A DNA stretch of 64,000 nucleotides from Raphanus sativus (lineage: Eukaryota > Streptophyta > Magnoliopsida > Brassicales > Brassicaceae), in contig NC_079516.1 in the NCBI RefSeq assembly GCF_000801105.2, positions 16,330,383 through 16,394,382 on the forward strand, read 5' to 3'. The notes below the pieces were generated by a model, which was given only the letters and a program-made list of their open reading frames with translations, searched no databases and was not told the origin of the DNA. The position numbers and the translations under genes are program-made. Positions 1 through 9,950 of this stretch are shown piece after piece. The first letter of the stretch is position 1. Each line of letters opens with the position of its first letter.

Positions 1-334
1 AAGTATTGATGATTTAATTCTTTTTGAAAATTTAATTTTAGTTATGTAAACAAGTTAAATCAAAATACTAATATCAATTTGTTGAGATAATTGTTTTGAG
101 ATACCAACCAATGACATTGCTCCTAATCACACTTGTTCATATTCTTTAGAACTCCTAATCACACTTGTCAACTTATAGATGACTTGATTTCTTTTTAACA
201 TTTAGAATAATAAATTTAGGTCATCTATAACTAGAACCCATCTTAGATGCTAATGCAATAAGGTTAACGTAAGAGATGTTCTCAAACTGACATAATAAAA
301 GCTGAGATGTTAGAAAATATATGTTCTCTGATTA
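1..334. other. AT-rich intergenic DNA
   Basis: I see no gene or recognisable element here. The sequence is AT-rich, and a short phrase (ACTCCTAATCACACTTGT) occurs twice between about 118 and 168. It lies downstream of the first RALF-like gene, which is on the minus strand. Confidence 0.5.
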
Positions 335-388
335 ACACCCTGTTAACATCTTCTTTTTTTTTTTGAACAACACACCCTGTTAACATCT
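335..388. mobile_element. Poly(T)-GAA micro-insertion with 17-bp direct repeats
   Basis: ACACCCTGTTAACATCT occurs at 335-351 and again at 372-388. The 20 nt between the copies are a T run followed by GAACAAC. The arrangement is what a retroposition event leaves when almost only the poly(A) tail is copied, with the direct repeat as target site duplication. Read on the minus strand the insert ends in TTCAAAAA. Confidence 0.6.
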
Positions 389-568
389 ATTAACAGAACT
401 TATGGATGATTTGTTTATTCTTTTTTTGTTACAAAAGACCGACTTTCTTATTATTGTTACATCCCCTCTCTTTTTTTCTTGACCAGAAGATCATAAAAAA
501 CACATTATCAAGGGTAAAAAGCAACATATACAAAATTACAAACATATATAAAAAGGATGAATACAAAT

Positions 569-916
569 TCAAACTGAGCGTTTGCAAAGGTTGTAGTAAG
601 TGCAAGTTGCGTCTTTCCCATTAACCTGTTTGAGGCAATTAGCGGCAATATTACATTTATAAGCCGCCGCTCCCAGCAGAGCGTCGTAGCTTATAACTGC
701 TGGTTTCAGAATCCGCGGCATCACCGCCTCAATTCCCTCCTCGTCCCCCTCAACCGCCGCCATTATGCATCCTCCGACAGTATCTCCAGGGGCACATCCA
801 TCATATCTCAACCCACTTGTGGCGTTCCCTGCAGATGCAGTTGCCGAAGCCGCGGCGAGAAGAAGCATAAGAGAGACCGCGAAGAAGAAGGAGAAGGAGA
901 AAACTGAATTGGTCAT
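569..916 (-). CDS. RALFL27: RALF-like secreted peptide precursor (copy A)
   Basis: The frame encodes a 115-aa precursor of a Rapid ALkalinization Factor-type peptide, a secreted signal of the kind perceived by CrRLK1L receptor kinases at the cell wall. A hydrophobic signal peptide covers about residues 1-29. The pro-region has a Cys pair (GC-x6-GGC) as in other RALFs. The C-terminal peptide has an ISYDAL motif (the YISY-type receptor motif) and four Cys ending CTYYNLCKR. The usual dibasic RRIL processing site reads PRIL here, so subtilase cleavage may be weaker. It has no intron, as is normal for the family. It is one of three minus-strand copies in the first 7.4 kb and shares 3'-flanking sequence with copy B. 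The RALFL27 symbol rests on resemblance and the neighbouring MES11 gene and is less sure than the family. Confidence 0.85.
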   Translation of the reverse strand: MTNSVFSFSFFFAVSLMLLLAAASATASAGNATSGLRYDGCAPGDTVGGCIMAAVEGDEEGIEAVMPRILKPAVISYDALLGAAAYKCNIAANCLKQVNGKDATCTYYNLCKRSV

Positions 917-1499
917 GTTTAAAGCTAAAAACTAAGAGATGTGTAATGAATGAGAGGAAGACGATCACACCCTCTTATCTTATATCCATACATTTTAGTT
1001 TACTATAAGCATTGACTATAATAAGTCTATAAGTCAATGATGAAATTCAGTGGGATTTTTTTTTTTTGGTTTAAAAAGAAAATAGTTTAATGTTCATACA
1101 CTGATTTCTTTTTCTTTTTTGTCTTCATTGTCTTGTTCATCTAATAATTGCGCTAGCTTGACAATTTTTCTCTTATATGTTATCATACATATGCACACAT
1201 ATATTATTCAACTTAAGTAACAAATGATTGTATTTTCTTTAATCAATTCGGTAGATCATAGATTTGGGAGTCCTTAACCGATCGATACACGAACGAGTAC
1301 ACTTAGGCAAATCAAAATGTATGTGTATTTTATAATGTAACGTGATTATTGTTTTTGTTTTATTTTACTTTTTGATCCGTTAAGTCAGTTGTTTTTCTCC
1401 AATCCTACAAAGGTCCGAAACATTTTTTTTTTTTGAAAAAGGGCTTAGGTACGAAACAACTTTAGGTACGAAACAATTTTCATACTATTGTTTTACTTA
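917..1499. promoter_or_regulatory. Upstream region of RALF copy A
   Basis: This is intergenic DNA between RALF copy A and the Harbinger-like element. A probable degenerate poly(T) micro-insertion lies near 1421-1446: GGTCCGAAACA before it and GGTACGAAACA after it, one mismatch. The latter phrase is then repeated again near 1463-1474. I see no coding sequence. Confidence 0.4.
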
Positions 1500-1693
1500 G
1501 AGCATCATTATTGATGTTCCTTAGATTTGAGCCCTTAGCATATTTTATTATTAGTTGTGTGTTTAGGGACTTTGTTAAAGGACAATTGATTAATTGTATA
1601 TTATTGGTGGGACTTTGTATTGTCCCTTAGTGTTTTTTTTTTATAATTACAAATAAAGAGAGAAGTTAATAATAAAATATATAAAAGATAAAT

Positions 1694-2196
1694 TTAACAT
1701 TGAAATTGAAGGACACAACCTGAGGCAAGATTGTCAACCTTTTCGGCTAGCTGAAGGACGTGTATATCTCTGGCTCGCATCTCCTCCATCACCGCATCAT
1801 CCCACCATTTCTAGACATGACACTCTCCATCATCTACATTCGCACATGTGTAGAATTTCCTACCTGTTGTGACCATTTAGAGATGTTAAACATTGCAAAG
1901 GACACAACCTGAGGCTACATCATAGGATGACTGAGACATGACTTACCTGGGTGATTACTACCAAGCGGAGATGTTGCAACCTGAGGCTTAGCACCACAGT
2001 AGCACACCTGCGGGAAGCCAAACTCAACTTCGGGCTGCGGAGGGTACTGGACTGGTGAACGAGAAAGTAAGGCCAACTCAGATTGGTCACGTCGAATTAG
2101 ATCATCTGTCTCGCTGTTGTGACTGTCCATGTCCATGTCGTTGCAAAATATGTCCTCCGACTGTGAAGGCTGGCTATAGCTGTAGTCAACTCCCAT
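1694..2196 (-). pseudogene. GRF-type zinc-finger protein, nonsense-mutated
   Basis: Exon 1 (2196-1947) encodes an acidic leader followed by CYCGAKPQVATS and SNHPG, the start of a GRF zinc finger. A GT donor at 1946-1945 and an AG acceptor at 1865-1864 join it in phase to exon 2 (1863-1694), which continues RKFYTCANVDDGECHV, then KWWDDAV and a helical tail. In the splice model, TAG at 1811-1813 replaces the Trp expected between HV and KWW, so the protein is cut inside the domain. GRF fingers bind nucleic acid in other proteins; in Brassica they are common in repeat-associated ORFs. It lies inside the Harbinger-like element, downstream of the Myb-like ORF on the same strand. Confidence 0.6.
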
Positions 2197-2499
2197 CTTT
2201 TACTTAACCTGCACAGAGAAGAAAAGAATAATTCTTATTTATTAGAGAAGTGAACACAATGACTTATTAGTACTTTGAACACAAAGAACACATCTAACAC
2301 ACACACATTTTTATTACTAAACATTGATAAAACAAAGAGCACCGGAACTACATTTAAAGACAGAAATTTAAAGACAAAGAGCACCGGAACTACATCATAG
2401 GATGACTGATAAAACAGAAATTTAAAGACATACATATTACTAAGGCAGGAACATAAATATTACTAAGGCAGGAACTACATTGATCACTGGATACTTGTT

Positions 2500-3375
2500 T
2501 CAGAAATACTCGGCTAAAAGCTTATCCTTCACCATTTCTTCGGCCTCAGTTAATGCTTCTTTCTTGGCAAGGAGAGTGTCAAGTATGGCCAGCTTTGATA
2601 GTTTCTCCTTCATGGCCAAATCCTCCTTCTTCATTTCCCAAAGACTGGTATACTCAGCAACAGACTTCCCTTTAGCGCCATACTTTCTCGCTTTAGCGGC
2701 CTTGATCCCTTCAGGGCGGATCTCTTCATCACCATGATCACCAACATTGGTGGCTGAAGTTTGGGAATTAGTCCTCTTAGAACTGCCACTAGCTTTTGGA
2801 GGACAGAGGCTACGCCATTTCTGTTCATGCCTGAGCACACACCATGCATGCTCGAGGTTAAACTTGATGTTGTGGCAAGCAAAGAAGATGTCATGCGCCT
2901 TCTTCAGAACATCTGTGTCATTCTCCCCACTGGCAATTTGTCTCTGTGCTGCTGAGTATGCTCCACAGAACTTGGAAACATGATCATTGATTCTGTGCCA
3001 CCTCTTCTTAATATGAAGATGCTCTCTCTTTTGACCATCCTCTCCTCCATAAGGACTTGCTGCATAATACTCTGCAACCCGTTGCCAGAAGGTGGCCCCC
3101 TTTTGAGAATTTCCAACTATAGGATCCTTCGAAGTGTTGAGCCACGCACTGATAACCACCTCGTCATCAGCAGGGGTCCATTTGCGTCGAACTTGTTTGT
3201 CCACTGCTGTGTCTTCAGAGTGTTGGGAACTGAAAGGGGGGATTTCTGATTCTCCATAGTTTACACTTGAATGAAAACTTTAATAAGGAAAGTTTTCATT
3301 CAAAACACTTGCTTCTTGACTGTTAAGCAGTCCCATGTAACTAGAGGACTGAGTATGAAGATTCCTTGAATCCAT
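2500..3375 (-). pseudogene. Myb/SANT-like protein with NAM-associated C-terminus, one nonsense codon
   Basis: From ATG at 3375 the frame reads MDSRNLHTQSSSYMG and stays open except for TAA at 3282-3280. Past the stop it runs 234 codons to 2500. The N-terminal half has a trihelix/SANT-like region (RRKWTPADDEVVISAW, then HIKKRWHRIND). The C-terminal half is the Lys/Glu-rich helical NAM-associated region seen in many Brassica proteins labelled glutathione S-transferase T3-like. No ATG follows the stop early enough to restore the SANT domain; the apparent start at 3204 is GTG. The stop probably arose by one substitution (GAA or CAA to TAA) and lies in a perfect 15-bp inverted repeat. Myb-like partners of this kind are the second protein of PIF/Harbinger transposons. 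Confidence 0.7.
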
Positions 3376-4737
3376 ACCGATACGAAAGAGAGAAGAGATT
3401 TAAGAAGAGATAGCGGATTGAGATGACAGAAGCTAGAAAGTGAGAGTGTATATTTAAGGGGAATGGGATGGGGTTTAAAACGAACAAGTGAAGAGTAAAT
3501 ACGAGTTAATACCTATCAACTATCCTACATTATGGCTAACCATAAACAAGAAACATCTAATCCGAAGTTATTACACGAGTACAATATTAACTTGCTACAA
3601 TCTAACCGGTTCAGTATTAACTATGAAACTACACTTTACACCCTAACGATCAAACTACACGCAACAACAATCAAGAGTAAACTTAACTTCCTAACAGAGC
3701 AGTGGAGATCAAACTACACTTTACACCCAAACGATCAAACCATAAACATCTAATCAGAAGTTATCACACCAGTAAAAACCTATCTACAAAAGAGTTATCA
3801 TTCAACTTGCTACAACCTAACCTATTTAATAATATTCAGCTACCATTAACAACATGTGTACTTTCACTGGAAATGGTTGTTCTTGTTCATTAAAAGAAAA
3901 AGTATCTAACGCCATTTGCATCAACAGTGACAGAAATTAAATTGTACAATTAATGGCAGAAATTAAACTGTATAATCTAACCGGTACCAAACAATATCAA
4001 ATTTTCTTATGCAGATACAGTCACTAGTTTTACTATCTAAACCGTTCCAAACTTGATGCATTATAATGAATGGCAAAATTAAACTGTATACTCAATGGCA
4101 AAATTAAACCGTATAATCAATAATCATGTATACTAAACAACCTATACTTGAGAACCGTATAATCATATAATCAATGGCAAAATTAAACGGAAACGAAGGC
4201 AGAGCCGTCAAGTAACAACCATAGAATCATTTCAAACAACCAAGGAATCATTACGATTTTTTTGCCATCCAATCTACAAAACCCTAGGATCCTATTACGA
4301 AATCAGAAAGGAGGTTAAAAGACATACCTTTCTAAGACGCAGGAGGAGGTGAAAGGCCTGAACTTTGGCTCTCAGAGGCGGAGTTGAGACGACGGAGCGG
4401 AGGTGAAACGACTGAACTTTGGCTTCCGGTTTAAAGAGATAGATGTCGAGAGAAGACGAAGGAGGAGTTGGCGGATTGAAACGACTCAAGATCAGGTCTT
4501 CGCCATCTTCGATTTTGTTTTCGATTTCGTTTTCGATATCGCTTTTGATTTCTCTCTTCTCGTCTCTCTCTTCTCGTTTTCTCCGCAACCGAAAGAGACT
4601 AAGGGCTTTAGCAATTTAAGGCCTTTTTGCTCCGTTCTTTAGCAATTTCGATTTATTTTTCGACCCAAAAAGACTAAGGGCCTGGGCTTAGTCACGCCGA
4701 TAAGGATGGTCTTATGGGTGAACAATCTGGTTTTGCT

Positions 4738-4945
4738 ATACATTGCAAGTAGTCAGTGAGACTGTATTATATAGAGACGCTATAAGACAACATCACATCA
4801 GTGACTTTCCGGAAAAACATGATCAACAATTGTAGTCCACTTGAAAAACTTTACTGGTTAAAAGGCGTTGCACATGCTTTTTCTTCTTCTCCAAGCCACA
4901 AGCTTTGCATAAACTTCTGCTTTGAGATGGCCAAGGTAGCCCTAC
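4738..4945 (+). pseudogene. Truncated MES-type methylesterase remnant, inverted relative to MES11
   Basis: The plus strand here matches, with many substitutions, the last exon of the MES11 gene on the minus strand at 7694-8254. Recognisable stretches correspond to RRYYIQTLEDNAIPV, ENMINSSPPEKVYRLKG and FFSKPQALHKLLLEI of the intact protein. The remnant has lost the catalytic-site exons and the original frame. It begins about 25 bases beyond the right end of the Harbinger-like element and lies between RALF copies A and B, so a RALF-methylesterase unit was probably duplicated and partly inverted here. Confidence 0.75.
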
Positions 4946-5269
4946 TTAACCCCCTCTCATAGGTGTTTGGAATAATCATATTTACTCACTGGTGTTTCAA
5001 AGTGGCTCATTGTAGATCTTTCTACCTCAGTATTTTTTGTTTTTTTTTCTGTTTCGCTTTGTGATTTTCAGAATCGTCTTTTAGCATATGCAATGGAGTA
5101 GTCAAACATGGTTCTGATTCTAAAAGAAACAGAATTTTTAAAAATAGACGCATAAATTAGAACTTTAAACTTTAAATAACTATACTTTTAAATTTAGGAT
5201 CTATAATTTCAAAAGCAAACCATATATATAGATGAGGTTATTAACTTTTAGAACTATATAGTTAATTAT

Positions 5270-5403
5270 GAGTCTGTATGTTTGATGACAAAAAAAAAAC
5301 TATATAGTTAATTCTTCAAATATATCATTAATATATGAGTCTGTATGTTTGATGCAAAAAAAAAGAACTATATAGTTAATTTTTCAAATACACCATTAAT
5401 ATA
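5270..5403. repeat. 67-bp tandem dimer
   Basis: Two head-to-tail copies both begin GAGTCTGTATGTTTGATG, contain an A run and CTATATAGTTAAT, and end near CATTAATATAT. The second copy starts at 5337. Confidence 0.75.
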
Positions 5404-5607
5404 TTTTGAATATGGTCTATAAATATTTTTGAGACGGCACTGGTAGTTTTGTTTGTGTGTGTTTTTTTTCTTGTCTTTTAAAAGGTTTATATGATTTCTT
5501 GTTGTGTTTCTTTCCAGTCTTTTAAAGATTTATATATGTGTTTATTTATTCTTCTTCTGTTTCTCCAAAAACAAAATATTATAGAAAATGCCTGCATATA
5601 GTTGCAA

Positions 5608-5610
<3 letters not shown>

Positions 5611-5645
<35 letters not shown>
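5611..5645. repeat. TA dinucleotide microsatellite
   Basis: An uninterrupted TA repeat of about 17 units follows GTTGCAAGCA. No function can be read from it. Confidence 0.9.
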
Positions 5646-5650
<5 letters not shown>

Positions 5651-6201
5651 CTTAATTTTTTTTTCAATTTTTTTTTAATTTAGAGAGCCTATAATTAGTC
5701 TTAACGACTTGTTCTTTATAGAGTTGTGACACTTACTTTCACCTCTTCCAATTCCATTGTGAAAAAGTCTATTCAGATTTCAAATTCAATCAAAAGCCAA
5801 AGCAGCGGGCCTATGATATGTAACAATCAAGCACTAAAATGTTTCACTAGTTTTTAGCTTTTAGCTCAAAAAACCTATATCTATGCTCTTGGATCCGATG
5901 CCATCTTCTTTTAAGGACAGCAATCTTCTCTTATTTGGTTTGATTGAATAAACCTTTGTAATCCAAAGTCCTTTGTGAAATAAGAAAATAATTTATTCAT
6001 TGTTATCTTCTTCTAGTTCTTTTACCTTAAGTTTCCATCATGCAAATTAATTGGAGTTCTCATTTTTTTGTTTCAACAGACTGACTTGCTTATTATTGTT
6101 ACACTCACTCACTCTTTTTAACCAAATTATCATAAAACACACATGATTAAGGGGAAAAAGCAACATATAGAAGATACAATGATAAAAGGAAGAAGAAAAA
6201 T

Positions 6202-6519
6202 TTAAGCTGAACGTTGGCAACGGTCGTAGTAGGTGCAAGTAGTGTCTTTCCCATTAACAGCTTTGATACAATTACCGGCGATCTTACAGGGTAAAGCAGG
6301 CTGTCGCTGCAGAGGTTTTGGGCTTATAAACTTCCTTGGCTGCAGAATCCGCCGTACCACCTCCTCCTTCTCAGCCGACGCCATTATGCATTCTCTGACG
6401 CTATCTCCTGGAACACATCCATCATTTCTCAACTCACTTGTGCCATTCCATGTAGATGCAGCCTCCAGAAGAAGCAAAAGAGAAACTGTGATGAAGAAAG
6501 AGAAAACTGATTTGTTCAT
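6202..6519 (-). CDS. RALFL27: RALF-like secreted peptide precursor (copy B)
   Basis: The frame encodes a 105-aa precursor with a signal peptide (about residues 1-24), the pro-region Cys pair in GCVPGDSVREC, an intact VVRRIL processing motif and a C-terminal peptide with four Cys ending CTYYDRCQRSA. The ISY receptor-binding motif is altered to FISPKPL, with Pro replacing Tyr, which may change receptor activity. It is intronless and on the same strand as copies A and C. Its 3' flank resembles that of copy A, so A and B seem to be the more recent duplicates. The RALF family call is firm; the individual symbol is inferred from the MES11 neighbourhood. Confidence 0.85.
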   Translation of the reverse strand: MNKSVFSFFITVSLLLLLEAASTWNGTSELRNDGCVPGDSVRECIMASAEKEEVVRRILQPRKFISPKPLQRQPALPCKIAGNCIKAVNGKDTTCTYYDRCQRSA

Positions 6520-6994
6520 GTTTAAAGCTTAGAATGCTAGGAGATGTGTTATTATTGAATGAGAGGAAAAGAAAATATCCTGTTTTCAATTATCTTTACA
6601 TCCACACATTAGTTTAGTACTGTCTTTTAATTATTTGATTATGTCGGCTTTCGTCTTTTTTTGATCCCAAATCTACCATTTACTGAAATAGTTAACCTTA
6701 AAAATGTACAATCACTTCACATAATGTATAACATAGTTTATGTGAATCATAAAACGTCATCAAATACATTTGACAACGCAGAGGTCACTGTATATTTGTA
6801 TCTTTCTTCATTTCATCCTTATATTACTTGCAAGTAGGCTTTAAGTAAGACCAAATACAATGTATCTTATTGTAAATATTAAACTCTCAAACAAGGGAAA
6901 ATAGGAAGATAACAAAAAACACATAGTTAAGAAGAGATGAAACAAAACAACATATACAACAAATAAAAGGGGAAAGAAACTAACAAAAAGTTAG
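6520..6994. promoter_or_regulatory. Intergenic region between RALF copies B and C
   Basis: This is AT-rich DNA holding the presumed promoter of copy B and the 3' end of copy C. I see no other gene. Confidence 0.4.
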
Positions 6995-7339
6995 CTAAGT
7001 GGCACGCTTGCATCTGTTGTAGTAAGTGCATGGTGCGTTTCCCCCGTTAGCTGTTCCTATGCAGTTACCTGCGATCTTACCATTACAAGTTGGCTGCTTC
7101 TGCAGAGCTGCGTAGCTTAGTTGCCTCCTCTGTTGTTGCAGAATCCTCCTCACCACCGCCTCAACTCCCTCCTCATCTTCAACCACCGCCGTTATGCATT
7201 CTCCAACGGTGTCTCCGGAACCACATCCACCGTAATTAAACCCACTTGTGACGTTCCCTGAAGATGCGGTTGCAGAAGCCGCCACAAGAAGAAGCAGAAG
7301 AGAGAGAGCGAAGAACAAGAAGAAAACTGATCTTGTCAT
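6995..7339 (-). CDS. RALFL27: RALF-like secreted peptide precursor (copy C)
   Basis: The frame encodes a 114-aa precursor and is the most canonical of the three copies. It has a signal peptide (about residues 1-27), the pro-region Cys pair in GCGSGDTVGEC, the S1P-type processing site VVRRIL, the receptor motif LSYAAL and four Cys in the mature peptide ending CTYYNRCKRAT. The product is expected to be secreted and processed to a basic peptide of about 45 residues. It is the copy closest to MES11, whose stop codon lies 354 bases beyond its start, and probably represents the ancestral position. There is no intron. Confidence 0.87.
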   Translation of the reverse strand: MTRSVFFLFFALSLLLLLVAASATASSGNVTSGFNYGGCGSGDTVGECITAVVEDEEGVEAVVRRILQQQRRQLSYAALQKQPTCNGKIAGNCIGTANGGNAPCTYYNRCKRAT

Positions 7340-7693
7340 GTCTTAAGCTAAAAAGCTAGGAGAGTTGTGGAATGTAATGAGAACAAGAAGATGATAAGCA
7401 TCACATATCATCTTATATTGTTATGTGCACATTAGTTTACAATCTTTTATTCATTCTTGTTGGTCTAATAATTGCGGTTGGTCATTGACTCCAGTAGACA
7501 CATACATATATTATTCATTTAAACAAAAAAATATTCTGATATTATTGATCATCTTGTAAATAAATAACATTTTTTATGAACATTTTGTTTCTGGTGAAAA
7601 CAGAACAAACAAGAAGAAATAAATACAAACATAACAGTAAAAAGAAACAAGAAACTACAAAGGAAGAGAGCAAAATATAATGTATGAAGGCAC

Positions 7694-9832
7694 CTACATG
7701 TGAGAGGCTCCAATCCTGGAGATCTCAAGCAAAAGTTTATGCAAAGCTTGTGGCTTGGAGAAGAAAGGAGCATGATCAGCACCTTTTAACCGGTAAACTT
7801 TTTCAGGAGGACTACTATTGATCATGTTTTCTTGGAGAGCCACTGGTATAGCATTGTCTTCTAACGTCTGTATGTAGTACCGTCTCACCGATCCGTAGTT
7901 ACCATCCGAGAGAGAGAGTTTCTCAAGAACCGGCGCAAATGGGATTGACCTCATCGACACAGAAGCCAATGCAACGTCCTTTGAAGGGCTTTGGTTGAAC
8001 AAAAGGTCTTTAAGAAGAGACCTGTCTAAGTCAATGGCGGTTGGAGGGTGTTCATTGCCGTTTGTGTAGATAAATATCTGAGCTTTTCTCATTAAATCGC
8101 TCTGACCTGCCTGCAGCGAGAACATGTCAAGTGTACTCTGACCGTTAGTCAACATCGCTGCTGCGAGGAACACAGCTTTTGAGATCTTGAGAGGGAACAG
8201 TTCCATAGCGTAGGATATACATGCTCCACCGAAGTCATGACCAACCAAGATCACCTGCAAATCTTTTACATCAAAAAACATTTTTTCAAGAAGATGAAAT
8301 TAATTAGAGGCAAGCAGAAAAAAACAGAACCTTCTCTCCTGGTGGAAGCTTTTCAAGAACATCAGTAAGTGGCTTCACGTATTGTGACAAACTGGAGATG
8401 CTATTTATATTGAATGAGTTGATACCGCAACCAGCTAAGTCTATGGAGGTAACTTTGAAACCATCTTCTTCGAGGAGCGCGATGGTTTTGTACCAACACC
8501 AAGCTCCAAAACCTCCTCCATGGATGAGGATAAAATGGTTTGTTTCCAAGTCATCTAGCTTTATACCCTAATCAAAGAACAGAACTATGAAGTTAACTTC
8601 CAGATAAAGAATGAAAACCAAGAAATTGTATTAAACTGTTTCCTATTTTGCAGGTTTGTGAGGTTTACATGGCACTTAGGGTCAATAGAAACTGAATCAT
8701 CTATAAGGATTAAGGTCAAGGGCGATACTGAGCATAAGATTAGCCCGATTGACCCCAAATTAAGAAATATTTTACCCGCAAATTTACATTCCCTCTATTT
8801 CATAAAAATACATATTCTAGAAAAAAAATTTGTTTCAAAAAGATGTATTTTTTATATTTTCAATACATTTTTATCAACTAATAATGATTAATTGTAAATT
8901 TCAAAAAGAATAATTGCATTTACCGAATTATTACTGGTTTAAAATCATAAAAATAGATAATCACAGAAAATTATGCATTTAATACTTAAATTAAATATGT
9001 TTTATTAATATATGTAAAAAAACCAAAACATAAACTCACTCCGTATCATTATAAGTGGTTTGAAACTATTTTTCTTACAAAATAATTGATCTCACTATTC
9101 TAGACTGAGGCTGTATATTCTAATTATCACCACAATCACACCATTATCCAATAATCAAGGCACCAGGTTTTCAAGAGACTAACACCAACCACTAAAGTGG
9201 TTGAGCCAACGAAGTAACATTAAAGAATATACAAAATATGAGAATCCAATCAAAGGCACTGAATGCTAAGAAAAGAAACTAATCAATGCTCATCACATAT
9301 TCACATTCTAATCAATTTCTAAGTTCCAAAGAATGTCTCTATTCAAATACCATTTGAGACAACTTCACATCTTTTACGTTTTCAATGTTTCTTTTTTTTT
9401 TGATCAAAAAAAATGTTTTCAATGTTTCAATGATTTGAATTAAGACACGAGTTTAAGGAATGTCTTTGACTTAGTCAACAAATATTATTCAAAGTCAAAA
9501 ACCTTGTTCAGAAACTGATGAGGCTGTAACAGAGGATCGGTGGAGGATCTTGACCTTGTGCTGGAGCTCCGAGGCAACTGATTCTTCTTCGAACCGGAAA
9601 CAGGATAACGCTGTGAGGCGGACCGATCAAACGGAAGCGATCCACCGTCGACGCCGCCGCCGAACAAAATGGCATCTTCGAACTTGTTGTCCCTCGTAGA
9701 GGAAGAAGAAGACGATCTGAGCCTGTTCCTAGGACCCGAAGCTGACCTTGGTACGGATGGTTGACGCTTCGTGATGGGTCGTCTCTTCTTGACGGGCTTA
9801 GGCGGAGCAAACAAAGAACAGAGGTTTCCCAT
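7694..9832 (-). CDS. MES11: Methylesterase, MES11-like alpha/beta hydrolase (3 exons)
   Basis: My exon model is 9832-9503, 8567-8331 and 8254-7694, all phase 0 with GT-AG junctions, giving 375 aa. Exon 1 encodes a Ser/Arg-rich leader starting MGNLCSLFAPPKPVKKR and ending LLQPHQFLNK; such leaders mark the MES subgroup thought to be plastid-targeted. Exon 2 has the oxyanion-hole HGGGFGAWCW (about 126-135). Exon 3 has the nucleophile elbow as GHDFGG (194-199), with Asp196 where active esterases have Ser, and the catalytic-type His in GADHAPF (His350). Related methylesterases hydrolyse methyl jasmonate, methyl salicylate or methyl-IAA. With Asp at the nucleophile the substrate, and whether this protein is active, is uncertain; I recall the same substitution in related Arabidopsis members. 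The symbol rests on sequence resemblance and RALF linkage. Confidence 0.88.
8788..9060. mobile_element. Stowaway-type MITE remnants
   Basis: A typical end (TTCCCTCTATTTCATAAAAA) starts near 8788 inside MES11 intron 1. A second, different Stowaway-like phrase (CTCACTCCGTATCATTAT) lies near 9035. No matching inverted ends or TA duplication could be assigned, so these are probably fragments of two elements. Confidence 0.4.
9378..9428. mobile_element. Poly(T) micro-insertion with 14-bp direct repeats
   Basis: GTTTTCAATGTTTC occurs at 9378-9391 and 9415-9428, flanking 23 nt of T run plus GATCAAAAAAAAT. It lies in MES11 intron 1, close to exon 1. Confidence 0.6.
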
Positions 9833-9869
9833 GAAATGAGAATGAACGAAGTCTCGATCTTGAGAGAGA

Positions 9870-9950
9870 GAAAGGTTTGGGCTTTATGGAGTTTTAGAGA
9901 GAGAGAGTAAGAAAGGTTTGGCCTTTATGGAGTTTTAGAGAGAGAAGGTG
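9870..9950. repeat. 41-bp tandem dimer in the MES11 leader
   Basis: GAAAGGTTTGG followed by CTTTATGGAGTTTTAGAGAG occurs twice, starting near 9871 and 9911, immediately upstream of the MES11 start codon on the minus strand. It would lie in the 5' UTR or core promoter. Confidence 0.7.

Larger units (their letters stand above)
1500..4711 (-). mobile_element. PIF/Harbinger-like element with two broken ORFs
   Basis: The left end begins GAGCATCATTAT and the reverse complement of the right end begins GACCATCCTTAT. Both continue with similar sequence containing CCCTTAG. TTA flanks the element on each side (1497-1499 and 4712-4714), the 3-bp target duplication typical of PIF/Harbinger transposons. 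The interior holds, both on the minus strand, a Myb/SANT-type ORF with a NAM-associated C-terminus and a GRF zinc-finger ORF. No DDE transposase frame is visible, so this copy is non-autonomous. A splice donor reading AAAG|GTATGT near 4327 on the minus strand suggests a non-coding first exon starting near the right end. The family assignment rests on ends, target duplication and the Myb-like ORF. Confidence 0.7.
4946..6201. other. Intergenic region upstream of the MES remnant and downstream of RALF copy B
   Basis: I see no coding sequence. The region is AT-rich and holds a 67-bp tandem dimer (5270-5403) and a TA microsatellite (5611-5645). The part just right of 6050 resembles the 3' flank of RALF copy A, including the phrase CTTATTATTGTTACA, consistent with duplication of the two RALF genes together with their 3' ends. 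Confidence 0.5.

Noticed and set aside
4295..4588. 97-codon minus-strand frame with EIESDIENEIENKIED-like repeats
   Set aside because: Low-complexity repeat of GATTTCGTTTTC-type units in the probable non-coding leader of the Harbinger element; no domain or homologue recognised.
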